In this document: in pieces, positions 48,421 through 57,392 of the stretch
Position numbering within the stretch: position 1 is the stretch's first letter
Layout of the letters: each line of letters opens with the position of its first letter
NCBI GenBank assembly: GCA_009859145.1
Contig: VRVR01000030.1
Location: 53,097-117,096, forward strand
Length of the DNA: 64,000 bases
DNA from: Andalucia godoyi
Taxonomy: Eukaryota; Discoba; Jakobea; Jakobida; Andaluciidae
Direction of reading: 5' to 3'
Notes under the pieces: model-generated
The model's database searches: none
The model's input: the letters and a program-made list of their open reading frames with translations, nothing else
What the model was told of the DNA's origin: nothing
Position numbers and translations under genes: made by a program

Positions 48421-50154
48421 TTAATACAGATGGTCTCGATCACGCAGCCGTGAAAGATCCACATGGACGACGATTTGCGATGCGGGCTTGCGCTCTTTTC
48501 CCAGACCAACACCCATGACCTTTGCGACTGCATCGGACACCTCCCCGAGGTTGAAAGCGTTTCCCTTCTCCTGTCGAGCTTTCAGCAGCACTGCACCGAC
48601 TCCGCTTTGTGCCGCAGCGATATTCGACGACGTGATGGCAATGGAGGAAAGGTTTCTCGACTGGCCATCCTGACGTGTTTTCAATGCCTGTGCGATTCTC
48701 TCAATGTAGTGATCGAGCTCCGCAACCTTGGCCTTGTCCCCCAGCTCCATGGCAATGTTGCGCTCTCTTTCACGCTTCAACTTTTCCGCGGCAAAGTTCT
48801 TCACTTCGTCCAGCGTCTTCGTGTACAGTGATTCTGGCTGATTCGACTTTTGCTCCACTTCATGGGTAGGTACTTCTTTGCGCTGGGCCATCTTTCTGCG
48901 GATGAACGCCTGTGTCGGAGCGACATGTCCTGCCTTCTCTTCTTCTTGCTTGAAATATTTGAGTTCGGCGGACTGAACAGGCGAATTGGAGACCTGATCA
49001 AGGCGCAGCCGAGTCTTCCGTTGCCCAATCTCGACATTCAGAAATTTGTCTGACACCGTCGATTTCCGGTCGTCAAGAACGATGACGTACTCTTCGCCGC
49101 GCTCCACAGACAGAATCCGACCGAACCCATAGATGCGGCGATCGTTTTTCAGGAAGTCTGCAAACCGCACAAAGAAGCCCGGCAGGAACTCCGAGTCTTC
49201 GAAAAACGTCGAGTTTTGCCATTGAAGCAGATCCTTTCGGATAAGCTGCAGATTCTGTGCATCTTCTTGCAAGAACACATTCACGTACTTTTCTTCGGCA
49301 TCCAGCAACGAGGAGTCCACATGCCGAACTTTCTTTCGGTATCCAGCCTCTTCATCGTCCTCTTCATCGTCCTCCTCTTCCTCACTTTCATTATCCAGTT
49401 CATACTCGTGCTTCTGTCTCTGCCGCTTCTTTCTGTCGACATACTCTTGCAAATCCTCATCATCGTCAATATCCAGAGACCGTTTCTTGGACGCCTTCCC
49501 GCCCTTTGCAGGCCCCCCTTTCTTCTTACTGCTCTTCTTTCCATACTCCTCCTCTTCATAATCGTCATCATCCTGGTCATCTGCACCACCACCCTCATCT
49601 GCAGAGTCGCCAAACTCCTCGTCCTCCGCATCCTCCACTTCCTCCTCATCAACAATCTTCTTCTTCCGCTGCGCTGTTTTTCCACTCTTCTTCTTTGCCG
49701 ACGCAGTCTTGTCATCTGTCGGTGGCGCCTCCAATCCCAGTTCCTTTCGCTTCTTCTCAATGTACCCTTTCTTATCCGCAATGTACTCATACATATCGTT
49801 CCTGCGCTTCTCATTCACCTGCTCAAATCGCTCGTACACCGCAAACTCCCTCTCCAGCGCACTCAGCGCCATCGTCTTTGCATACTCTTCAGGATTCGGG
49901 AAAAGCTCACTGACATCAGGTCTGCTGTCTGGATCATATGGCTCAGGAGGAACCAACTCCGAGTCCGGCACATACCGCTTCTCAACTCCGCCTTCTGTCT
50001 TCTCGCTTTTCTTTGATCGCTTCGGCGCACGTGGTGCCTTCGCCTTCTTTTCCTCAGACGGCTCATCAGGAACATTCTGAAGCCCAGAGAAGAAATCATC
50101 GTCTTCATCAAGCACATCCGTGTCCGACGCAGGACGCTTTCGAGACTGAGACAT
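48421..50154 (-). CDS. RTF1: RTF1, PAF1-complex subunit (Plus3 domain)
   Basis: A 577-residue nuclear protein. The ATG at 50154 (MSQSRKRPAS) gives an acidic and basic start; the frame extends higher only as Lys/Arg-rich leader. Residues about 20-260 are charged and include the stretch that in RTF1 contacts chromatin and the histone-modification machinery (LSALEREFAVYERFEQVNEKRR is the helical part). The Plus3 domain (about 305-400) reads LIRKDLLQWQNSTFFEDSEF then GFFVRFADF...VIVLDDRKSTVSDKFLNVEIG...LRLDQVSNSPVQSAEL, the fold that binds phosphorylated SPT5. A C-terminal helical region follows (about 430-510). RTF1 promotes transcription elongation and H2B ubiquitination. Assignment by Plus3 and overall layout. 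Confidence 0.9.
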   Translation of the reverse strand: MSQSRKRPASDTDVLDEDDDFFSGLQNVPDEPSEEKKAKAPRAPKRSKKSEKTEGGVEKRYVPDSELVPPEPYDPDSRPDVSELFPNPEEYAKTMALSALEREFAVYERFEQVNEKRRNDMYEYIADKKGYIEKKRKELGLEAPPTDDKTASAKKKSGKTAQRKKKIVDEEEVEDAEDEEFGDSADEGGGADDQDDDDYEEEEYGKKSSKKKGGPAKGGKASKKRSLDIDDDEDLQEYVDRKKRQRQKHEYELDNESEEEEDDEEDDEEAGYRKKVRHVDSSLLDAEEKYVNVFLQEDAQNLQLIRKDLLQWQNSTFFEDSEFLPGFFVRFADFLKNDRRIYGFGRILSVERGEEYVIVLDDRKSTVSDKFLNVEIGQRKTRLRLDQVSNSPVQSAELKYFKQEEEKAGHVAPTQAFIRRKMAQRKEVPTHEVEQKSNQPESLYTKTLDEVKNFAAEKLKRERERNIAMELGDKAKVAELDHYIERIAQALKTRQDGQSRNLSSIAITSSNIAAAQSGVGAVLLKARQEKGNAFNLGEVSDAVAKVMGVGLGKERKPASQIVVHVDLSRLRDRDHLY

Positions 50155-50415
50155 CTTTTTGCCCTTTTTTCCCCTCTCCCTTCTATCTCTTTTTTTTTTA
50201 GTATCCGATGTCTTTTTTCTTCTTCTTTCGCCTCTCGTTTCTGTTCTCTTCCGGACAACAAACAACAACAAGAAAATAAAGCAGTATGAACAATGAAACG
50301 AAAGGAAGGGTGCTGTTTACGTTTTGGTTTTCTTGATGAAAGCTTTTGGAAGCCGAGAGCAAGGATCAATTGACGCTGCAGGTGTTTTTCGCATTTTCGA
50401 GAGCCTTTCAAGCAA
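50155..50415. other. divergent intergenic region
   Basis: Short upstream region of RTF1 (-) and the small orphan gene (+). Purine/pyrimidine-rich runs near 50160-50230. No gene seen. Confidence 0.4.
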
Positions 50416-50517
50416 ATGGCAGTTTGGGGACGCGTTTTTTGGATGTTTTTCATCGATTGCTTCTTCTTTGCTGAGGATGATTTCGATTCCAAGCAAGATC
50501 GAACACGAAGAAAAAAT

Positions 50518-50886
50518 ATGATGAAGATTTTTCCAATGAGGCTGTTTAGCACATCGAATCCAAAAGTAGAGGGGTTGCTGCAGCGGTATCATGATTCTGG
50601 AAACCACTTGTTCCGAAGGTTTTGGTTCAGTGTTCCCGCTGAAAAGTGTGTTGGCACGGATTTAGACGACAAAGTTTGCAAGTTTGCGCAGAGCAGTGGG
50701 GTTGCAGGCTGGGTTGGACCTACGCCGTTTCTTAATCTTGAGGGAGAGGTGTTTGGGAGTCTTGAGCAGTGTAATTCAATGGAACAATGGCTCAGGAGCC
50801 AAGGCGCGGTCGTGCCGGACGATCGCAGATTCTTGCTTCGACAGCGATTGTTCTACGAGTTTGAAGTCATAGGAGGTGTGTACTGA
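50518..50886 (+). CDS. small orphan protein, possible mitochondrial targeting signal
   Basis: The frame starts at ATG 50416 (156 codons), but its first 34 residues are Phe/Trp-rich and unlikely. From the paired ATGs at 50518 and 50521 the protein is 121-122 residues and opens with MKIFPMRLFSTSNPKVEGLL, a positively charged amphipathic stretch ending in RLFST that resembles a mitochondrial presequence. The rest contains several Cys (EKCVGTDLDDKVCKF) and GWVGPTPFLNLEGEVFG. No family recognised. The start choice and targeting are inference; it could also be translated from 50416. Confidence 0.5.
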   Translation: MMKIFPMRLFSTSNPKVEGLLQRYHDSGNHLFRRFWFSVPAEKCVGTDLDDKVCKFAQSSGVAGWVGPTPFLNLEGEVFGSLEQCNSMEQWLRSQGAVVPDDRRFLLRQRLFYEFEVIGGVY

Positions 50887-51080
50887 TCCGCAGCAGCCAA
50901 GCAAGTAGATAGAATTCCATGTTCCCTCCTTTCTTTTTTCCTATCTCTTGTATACTGTATTGGTGGTATCCAAATGTATTTGCTGACGAAATGCATCACC
51001 GTAGCTGCTGCAGAATGTACACAGCAGATGATGGGCAGTCCATGGCCGTAGCAAACAGCAACAAGAAGGAGAGACGGGGG

Positions 51081-54000
51081 CTAGTCAGAATCGTCACTGT
51101 CTAATAAACGTGTCTTGTGCCTCGTCCTGTGCGAGGTGCTTCCGTCAGGTGTTTCTACAGCAAGAACTCGATTGGGAAGTGCGTGCCGGCGAATCAATGG
51201 AGTCCCAAGGCATACTCCGGGCTGAAATCCCTCCACGTGCGAATTGGAGGAGGAAATATCATTATCATCATCGTCGCCATCATCGTCATCGTCATCGTCG
51301 CCATCATCCGATCGGCGAAACTCGTCGCTGTTGTACAACTCGGGATCTTCAAGGTCATCGGCATCATGGACCTCGGGCTCCGGTTCTCCGTCGGAACCCA
51401 GATCATCGCTAGACGAATGATCCGAAGCCCCTGATTTCGCGAGCTGGAAAATATGGTGCTGAGGAAGGACAATGTTTCTGCGGATTTCAAACGAGTACGA
51501 CACTCTGCCACTCCACGAAATTGGCATCTCCTTCAAAAATGGATCAGCAGCAGAAGGCGGCGAATGCAATGGCGGAGAAAGCAAGTATTCATAAGGGGGC
51601 CACGTCTCAAGATCTGCTGTGGCACTGGCTGCGTTCAGCAACTGCAGTGCAGCAACAGGACGGAATCTGCGAATGCAATCCGCACGAAAATTCGCAAACG
51701 CGGCGTTCTGAAACACTGCATTTTGGTGCTGAAGAGCACCAGCAGAACTAGCAAGATCACGCACCAAAAAAGACGATCTCTTTCCAAAGTATCCGTTTCT
51801 TTGCTGGTCCAGGGTCAGTAAACAGTCCTCCAACAGCCGTCCAACAACGTACACCCATCTCAGCTTCGGAAGCTTCCGACAAACTCCACTGGTTAGAATG
51901 TCACCATGACCCGAGACCATGATTCTCGCGGATGGATTTGATAAACAAATTGCCTCGAGTCGCGCAAGACTCGGCAAATCTACAAACAAGTCGCAAGCAG
52001 AGTCCAGCCAAATGCAACGGGGAGCACATCCGGAAAGCTTGATCATGTCGCGGTACTTCGGAGCTCCCAGCAGGGAGCGGCTCCTTTTCAGTTCTCGGGG
52101 AATCGGGGAATCGAGCCTGCTTTGCTTCGTAATAAAGTAGGAAACAGGATCGGACGCAGAGGAACGATGAATGGACGAAAAGGCTCGGCGAAACGGATCT
52201 CGGGTAGGAGGCGCGACAGGGACACAAAAAGAGAGTCCAATTGAATCTTCTGCGGATACGGGATGCACAGAGAGTATCTGGCTCGAAGCAGAGTCTGCAA
52301 ATTTTGAAGATGCGTATGTTTGTGACAAGTCCAATTGCGATCCTGGAAAGGGACAACGCTTGACAGTCGCACAGAGTAACGAAGAATCGCGCACGACCAC
52401 ATGAGGCAGCACCCAGAAGGTAGCATCGACAGACTTTCCTCTCGAGGAGACGGAAAGCCACGTCAGCTTCGGAAACTGGAGATCCAGGCGATGCACAGAT
52501 GTCGTCTCATTCTCAATCCTGATGCCCAAGGACTCGACAGCTGGCAAATCGAGGCTTGCTAGACTCTCCAAGCTAACGGGGCACAGAACTTTGAGTTGCG
52601 GAAACGCATGCGGACCATCCAATTCGAACCGCACAGAGTTGCTCCGTTTGACAGTGCACGCTACTCTCAGTTTTTCGCAGTTGGAGACATAGATTCGGAT
52701 TGGCGGGCCGCAAGCAGAGGCGGGGAGGATGTACAGGACTTCCAAGGAGGGCATGTTAGAAATGCGGCACTCTGGGGAATCCTGGAGAGCGACAACGACA
52801 TTTGTGATGAGATGCATTTGCAAATGATGGTCCAGATCACGGAATCTCGATTTTCTGGTTCTCGGGAAAAGACGGTTCGCGGTGTCTCGAACAGTCAGTA
52901 CCGGTTTCCTCCATGGAACGACGAAGGGCTGTGCCGGAGTGGATTGGAATTCAGACACAAACGGTGATGGTGTCACGGAATCGAGGGGCGCCGAAACTTG
53001 CCACATGGAAAAGGCAGAATGGGCTTCTATTCTCCCAATGGAGTTCAAGAACACGGTCATCGTCGCCGCATCTGCATCGGAGGCCTCCGAGGGATAGCTA
53101 GCCACGAGAAACACAAACTTGTCTCGGGAATGTTTGTGAACAGCCGACATGAACTTGAGCAAGGAATCGACAGATTCTTCAAAAGACAAAAAATGAGGCT
53201 CATCTCGGGCAGCATCGGGCAATGCCACAAGCCAGTATTTTGGAGACTGAGCAAAGTGGTCGCTTTGATGAAGCGAAGCCACCGCGGACAGTTCTGGAAG
53301 TGACCACAGCGATATCCGAAACGCCGTGGGGAAACCAGAAAGAGATCTGAACGCATAGAGCTGGTTCATGAAACTTCGATGGGTACGAGACATGGTGCCA
53401 AGGACAATCTGCAAATCTGAGAATCGCATACTGTCAGTGTAGCGATTGGAGCACGCATGAAATGGGAGTGAGGCCACTTCTGCATTGATGAATGCGAAAG
53501 GAACGTCCTTCATCCACGGAGGCAGAATTGTACAATCTGGCGGTAATGTCAGTCCGACGTCGGGGAACGACACATTTGGACACTTTTGGATTATGTATTC
53601 GACTTCACGGAGAGGCATTTCCATTCCCAGTGACGAATAGTGGCATTTTCGAGGAAATATGAGGCGCGAGGCAGCGTCGCCACGAAGGCTCTCTACAAAA
53701 ACGCGAAAATCCGGGCGCAATCGGATTTCAAGATTACCAATATCCGTATTTTCACTTGCCTCTATGAAATCGAAGAGTTGCTCTTGCTCTTGCTCTTGCT
53801 CTTGCTCTTGCTCTTGCTCTTCCTCCTCAGCGCCATCATGACGAGTGTCAAATCGGCCAAGACCACCATGTCCATCACCGCTCGCTTGCCGTTCCTCCAT
53901 TTGCTCTGCTTGCTGGAGATGCTGCTCCGTGTGCGAGAAAATCCGCTGGGAGTTTGCAAGCGGTCTTGCCGAAGAGGAAGATGAAATGGGAGGTGGAAAG

Positions 54001-54677
54001 CGCACAAACATCGGCAGCTCACTCGGATCGTTTTCCGAGTCATCCGTTGTTTCTGCCTCTCCCTCATCAACGGCACCCTCGTCGCTATTTTCCTCGCCTT
54101 CCTCACCCCCATCCGCACCATCATCATCATCATCATCGTTATCTACAACAAAGTCGTCCAGGCTATCCTGTTCGTCCTCTTCCGATTCGCTGTCCTCGAT
54201 ACCATCATCATCGCCATAATCACCATCATCACCATCATCTTGAATGCCAGAGTTCCTCAGTGTGAAAGCACGTTCATTAGCGTCCCCGTCGTCGTCGCTC
54301 CGACTGCTAGAACCGTCGTTCATAGCATCCTGGATCTCTGATTCTTCGTCAATAGCGCGGTCCTGCAGAAAATAGTCGCCTTCATAATCCACTCTCCATC
54401 CAATCATGCATACACCCGCTGTGACGGGGAACGAGCGAAGAAACCCGACGCCGATGAGATGGTCGTGAAAGTCGGATGACACATGTGAATACTTAGTTGT
54501 GTAGAAATCGTCAGGATATGTATACACATGATGCACTCCTCGCGTCGCTGCATACGCACTCTGACAACTCAGTGCAAAGTGTCCAATTTGTAACGCATTC
54601 AAAAACCTCGCAATGTGACCTATGCAAACCACAGGAAGCCCAATCAGTGACATCTCCTCCGTTTCACTTCCTCTCAT
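51081..54677 (-). CDS. large acidic F-box-like protein
   Basis: A 1198-residue protein; the first ATG is 54677 (a TTG lies upstream; ATG 54653 is an alternative). Residues about 8-45 (SLIGLPVVCIGHIARFLNAL...LSCQSAYAA) match an F-box: Leu-Pro start, hydrophobic helix ending FL, and a Cys/Ser-rich third helix. That would link it to an SCF E3 ligase through SKP1. Residues about 110-240 and the last 80 hold long Asp/Glu-rich runs, and an EQ repeat sits at about 285-300. The middle is large and Ser/Leu/Pro-rich with scattered leucine-rich, LRR-like strands (e.g. FPQLKVLCPVSLESLASLDL), which F-box proteins often use for substrate binding. The F-box is plausible, not certain; the acidic parts are unusual. 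Confidence 0.65.
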   Translation of the reverse strand: MRGSETEEMSLIGLPVVCIGHIARFLNALQIGHFALSCQSAYAATRGVHHVYTYPDDFYTTKYSHVSSDFHDHLIGVGFLRSFPVTAGVCMIGWRVDYEGDYFLQDRAIDEESEIQDAMNDGSSSRSDDDGDANERAFTLRNSGIQDDGDDGDYGDDDGIEDSESEEDEQDSLDDFVVDNDDDDDDGADGGEEGEENSDEGAVDEGEAETTDDSENDPSELPMFVRFPPPISSSSSARPLANSQRIFSHTEQHLQQAEQMEERQASGDGHGGLGRFDTRHDGAEEEEQEQEQEQEQEQEQLFDFIEASENTDIGNLEIRLRPDFRVFVESLRGDAASRLIFPRKCHYSSLGMEMPLREVEYIIQKCPNVSFPDVGLTLPPDCTILPPWMKDVPFAFINAEVASLPFHACSNRYTDSMRFSDLQIVLGTMSRTHRSFMNQLYAFRSLSGFPTAFRISLWSLPELSAVASLHQSDHFAQSPKYWLVALPDAARDEPHFLSFEESVDSLLKFMSAVHKHSRDKFVFLVASYPSEASDADAATMTVFLNSIGRIEAHSAFSMWQVSAPLDSVTPSPFVSEFQSTPAQPFVVPWRKPVLTVRDTANRLFPRTRKSRFRDLDHHLQMHLITNVVVALQDSPECRISNMPSLEVLYILPASACGPPIRIYVSNCEKLRVACTVKRSNSVRFELDGPHAFPQLKVLCPVSLESLASLDLPAVESLGIRIENETTSVHRLDLQFPKLTWLSVSSRGKSVDATFWVLPHVVVRDSSLLCATVKRCPFPGSQLDLSQTYASSKFADSASSQILSVHPVSAEDSIGLSFCVPVAPPTRDPFRRAFSSIHRSSASDPVSYFITKQSRLDSPIPRELKRSRSLLGAPKYRDMIKLSGCAPRCIWLDSACDLFVDLPSLARLEAICLSNPSARIMVSGHGDILTSGVCRKLPKLRWVYVVGRLLEDCLLTLDQQRNGYFGKRSSFLVRDLASSAGALQHQNAVFQNAAFANFRADCIRRFRPVAALQLLNAASATADLETWPPYEYLLSPPLHSPPSAADPFLKEMPISWSGRVSYSFEIRRNIVLPQHHIFQLAKSGASDHSSSDDLGSDGEPEPEVHDADDLEDPELYNSDEFRRSDDGDDDDDDDGDDDDNDISSSNSHVEGFQPGVCLGTPLIRRHALPNRVLAVETPDGSTSHRTRHKTRLLDSDDSD
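53777..53820 (-). repeat. hexanucleotide array encoding Glu-Gln repeats
   Basis: Seven or so tandem TTGCTC units inside the F-box-like gene, giving an (EQ)n run on the coding strand. Confidence 0.85.
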
Positions 54678-54933
54678 TTTCCCCCTCCTTCCCTTCAATC
54701 GCAGTTACTATCACCGCTCCTTCTTCGTCTTTTCTTATCTCATAAATATGAGAATGAAGAAATCCAAGTATTACTTCTCAAAAACAAGCAAACAATTCAA
54801 TCATCAATAAATAAATAAAATAATAAGAAGACAGAAAACCTGCCTGAGCAGTCGGCGCAAGTTCACGGATGGTTTTCCTTTTATACAACAGATGCTGCAT
54901 GAAGATCCGAGTTTCCCGACGCAGGATCAGGAA

Positions 54934-56029
54934 TCAAGAACCAGCGACAGCGGTGGCTGTGGCTGTGGCATTTCGTTCGTCGTCCATTTGGCTGATGATT
55001 TCTGTAAAGACGGCCTGAGGGTCCCAGATTGCGTCGTCTTCAAAGACATGTTCAGCGGGTGCAAGAGTGGAGACAAGCGCGCCGAGATCGACGTCCGGGT
55101 CGTCGGGTTGCGGCAAAAAGTACCGAACTTCTCGATCAAGTTCTTTAAGTGACTGTACTTTCGTCGACAGCACCGTCGGTGCATCCGATACGGTTTGCAT
55201 GGCCGTCTCGTCGGCAGCCGACTCATCATCCAGATCAGGAATCGCAGGAATTGCATCCGAGTCATCATCACTCATCATCAGGTTATTATTGGTATTGCCA
55301 CTGCCCTGTTTGCTCTTCCCAGAATCTCTACATCATCGTTACACACATTTTTTAAATAAAAATGCACATTTTTCGTTAGTAACCACAAACACACGCGGCA
55401 ATTAGCGACCAAAAAGGAAGAAAGAACCTCGGGCATAAGCATACGCATCTGAATTCACCCCAGCCCTTCTTCTCGGTCCAGAAGGAGGAACAGCCGATGA
55501 AGCGGTGCTCGAGGCCGTGTTTGTGACGTCTGTCGACGAAGATGATGACGCAGTAGACGAAGATGACGAGGCAGATTCATCCCAGCCGCCTTTTGATGTG
55601 GTCGGAGCGGTCTATTGGCCACAGAGCAGAGTAAAACATATATATTATTTAATATAAAAAACCACCATAATGTGTTAGTAGTGTTCGACTGAAGGAACTC
55701 AGCCGCCAAAGGAAAAAAGAAAGCTGGGTTTTCCACAAAAAGAAGACAAACGGTTTCGGCAGAATCGGATTTACCTGCTCTTCGACCTGCTAACGGGGCG
55801 GACATTTACAAATGGTAGGGAGGTGGTGATGATAGCGTCGATGTTGTTGTTGATTGTTGCGGTGATGAACTGGTGGTAATGAGACTGGCAATAACGGAAT
55901 CATTTTTTTGTGGATCGTCTTCACTCGCCAGCAAAAGACAATGCTCGGATAGCGACTACAGGAGGCGGGACGGGGAGCATTTTCGGACAACCGAAGAGCT
56001 TCCGTGTTTTGGTCTTTGTTTTCTTCCAT
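54934..56029 (-). CDS. IFT43: intraflagellar transport protein IFT43 (multi-exon)
   Basis: IFT43 is a small subunit of IFT complex A, which drives retrograde transport in cilia. The last exon (55325-54934) carries AIPAIPDLDDESAADETAMQ and then DLGALVSTLAPAEHVFEDD-AIWDPQAVFTEI, closely matching the family's IPDLEE and [21 protein letters not shown].LFTEV. The preceding exon (55611-55428) has SKGGWDES, the conserved GGW motif, and ends GVNSDAYAYAR. The intron between starts GTTCTT, contains TTACTAACG (a near-perfect branch site) and ends TAGAG. Upstream, CAG|gtaaat (donor near 55774) and an intron ending CCAATAG are clear. A 12-base microexon (55786-55775) after TTAGCAG and a first exon 56029-55925 keep the frame; that N-terminal part is tentative. 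Total about 230 residues, near the usual about 210. Confidence 0.75.
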
Positions 56030-56143
56030 TTTCAAGTTTATCTATGATCTTCGCTTTCCCGTCTTTTCCCCGCCGTCTTTCTTTTCTTCTTCTTCATTGT
56101 GGAATTGAGGACTGAGGACACTCAGATCAAAAAAGAACAAAGC

Positions 56144-56959
56144 ATGGACAAGTATTTGGGTTATTCGATTGTGATCTTGTCGACTCTTATTCCGTCGCTC
56201 GTAGGTCGGTACTACTTTTCGACGTTGTCCGAGATTGCGGTGGCCGACGCATCGTTTGCATTTTATCGATGGCACCCGCTTCTGATGTCCATTGGCTGCT
56301 GCTTGATGCTGCCTCTTGCGTTCCTGTCGTTCCGGAGGATAGTCTCGACAGAAGCATCTGCAGCAGCGTCAAACATGCCATACGCGACGCGGAAAAACAT
56401 CCATGCGTCTCTGCAGATTGGCGCAGTTTCGTGTGTCGGCGCGGCGCTCTACGTCATTTACGCGCTCAAGGACGCCGCAAACCCCGACGACAGCCGACAT
56501 TTTTCGACGCCGCATGGAATCCTCGGTGCAGCCGTCGTTGTGCTGCTGGGCATGCAGGCTGTGGGCGGGCTTCTGTCGTTTACGATCGCCAGCAAACCAC
56601 CACCCGCATTCAATCGTGCGGCGCATCGAGTGCTCGGAACTGTCACGACAATTGCAGCGATTGCAAATGTCGGTGTCGGAATCGGAGTTTCCATGAGCAA
56701 ACGCCGTGATGCTGGACTCGATACCACAGAGGGTGATACAGTCCAAGCTGCAACTGCCGTCCTCACTGCTCTCGTACTGCTTGCCGCGTTCAGGCTGCCG
56801 CGATTCTCCGCCGCCGTCCCCGGGAGTTCTGCGAAATCAAACTCACTGAAAAAAAATCATGATGTAAACTACCGTAGTGGATTCTTTTTCTTCCCTTCCT
56901 GCTCTAGCATCAATTTCCAGTTACATCGAGCATCAAATCAGAATCTGCTGGCATCCTGA
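56144..56959 (+). CDS. cytochrome b561 family transmembrane protein (CYB561D-like)
   Basis: A 271-residue protein; the first ATG is 56144 (the frame reaches up to a GTG). About six TM helices. The four His expected to bind two b-type hemes are visible in successive helices: RWHPLLMS (helix 2), KNIHASLQIG (helix 3), STPHGILGAA (helix 4) and AAHRVLGTV (helix 5). This is the CYB561D1/D2 type, which moves electrons from cytosolic ascorbate across an endomembrane; no DOMON or other extra domain is present. The C-terminal tail is polar with a Phe/Ser-rich end. The gene is head to head with IFT43, 114 bases from its tentative start, so they probably share a promoter. Confidence 0.85.
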   Translation: MDKYLGYSIVILSTLIPSLVGRYYFSTLSEIAVADASFAFYRWHPLLMSIGCCLMLPLAFLSFRRIVSTEASAAASNMPYATRKNIHASLQIGAVSCVGAALYVIYALKDAANPDDSRHFSTPHGILGAAVVVLLGMQAVGGLLSFTIASKPPPAFNRAAHRVLGTVTTIAAIANVGVGIGVSMSKRRDAGLDTTEGDTVQAATAVLTALVLLAAFRLPRFSAAVPGSSAKSNSLKKNHDVNYRSGFFFFPSCSSINFQLHRASNQNLLAS

Positions 56960-57392
56960 TCTCCGAAATTCCCCATGAAATCTCCTCTTTTTCTTTTTTA
57001 CGCTCTTGTGCGCGAGAGAGATCAGGGAAGGGCTTCCCTTCGCGGGGTCCTCCGCCGCTCCTTAGCCCTCCAGCTGGCTTGCGAAGCCGCGCGCCTCACT
57101 CGGATCGATTGGGGAGTCCCCCTCTCCGTCGTGCATCTTTTATTGCTTATCTATTTATTTTAATTTTTTTTAAATTATTATCTTTCAAAAGTATCTTTCC
57201 TTTTCGATTCTTTCTTCTTTTGTTTTGGGATTTTATCTTCTAGTCTATTTGGAGTTGCTTTTTTAATTTTTGAGTTAGGGTCCGGTTATTTATTATTATT
57301 ACTTTTTCCTTTTCGCTTTCTCTCTTCTTTTACTTTTTAATAAATTGATTAGGTCGTAGGAGAAAAGAGACATATTGGATTGATTGAAGAAA
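56960..57392. other. intergenic region with hairpin island
   Basis: Spacer between two plus-strand genes. A GC-rich island (57005-57125) with several hairpins lies in otherwise T-rich sequence (57140-57345). See the hairpin entry. No tRNA or known snRNA recognised. Confidence 0.45.
57011..57121 (+). ncRNA. cluster of GC-rich hairpins (candidate structured RNA)
   Basis: Within 111 bases: AGGGAAG/CTTCCCT (57024-57039, 2-nt loop) inside an outer CGCGA/TCGCG pair (57011-57015 with 57040-57044); GGCTT-GCG-AAGCC (57076-57088); and GGGG-AGT-CCCC (57111-57121). The surroundings are T-rich, so these are not explained by composition. This could be a structured 5' leader of the downstream gene, a small RNA gene, or a remnant of something else. 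I match it to no known family. Confidence 0.3.

Noticed and set aside
49216-50016. Plus-strand 266-codon Leu-rich frame
   Set aside because: Antisense shadow of the acidic, Lys-rich part of RTF1.
53659-53841. Plus-strand Ser/Cys-rich frame
   Set aside because: Shadow of the Glu-Gln repeat in the F-box-like gene.
55455-55805. Minus-strand ATG 55805 (MSAPLAGRRAG) as the IFT43 start
   Set aside because: Splicing it to the GGW exon gives a frame that hits TGA; only the GTCGAAGAGCAG segment in a different frame joins correctly.
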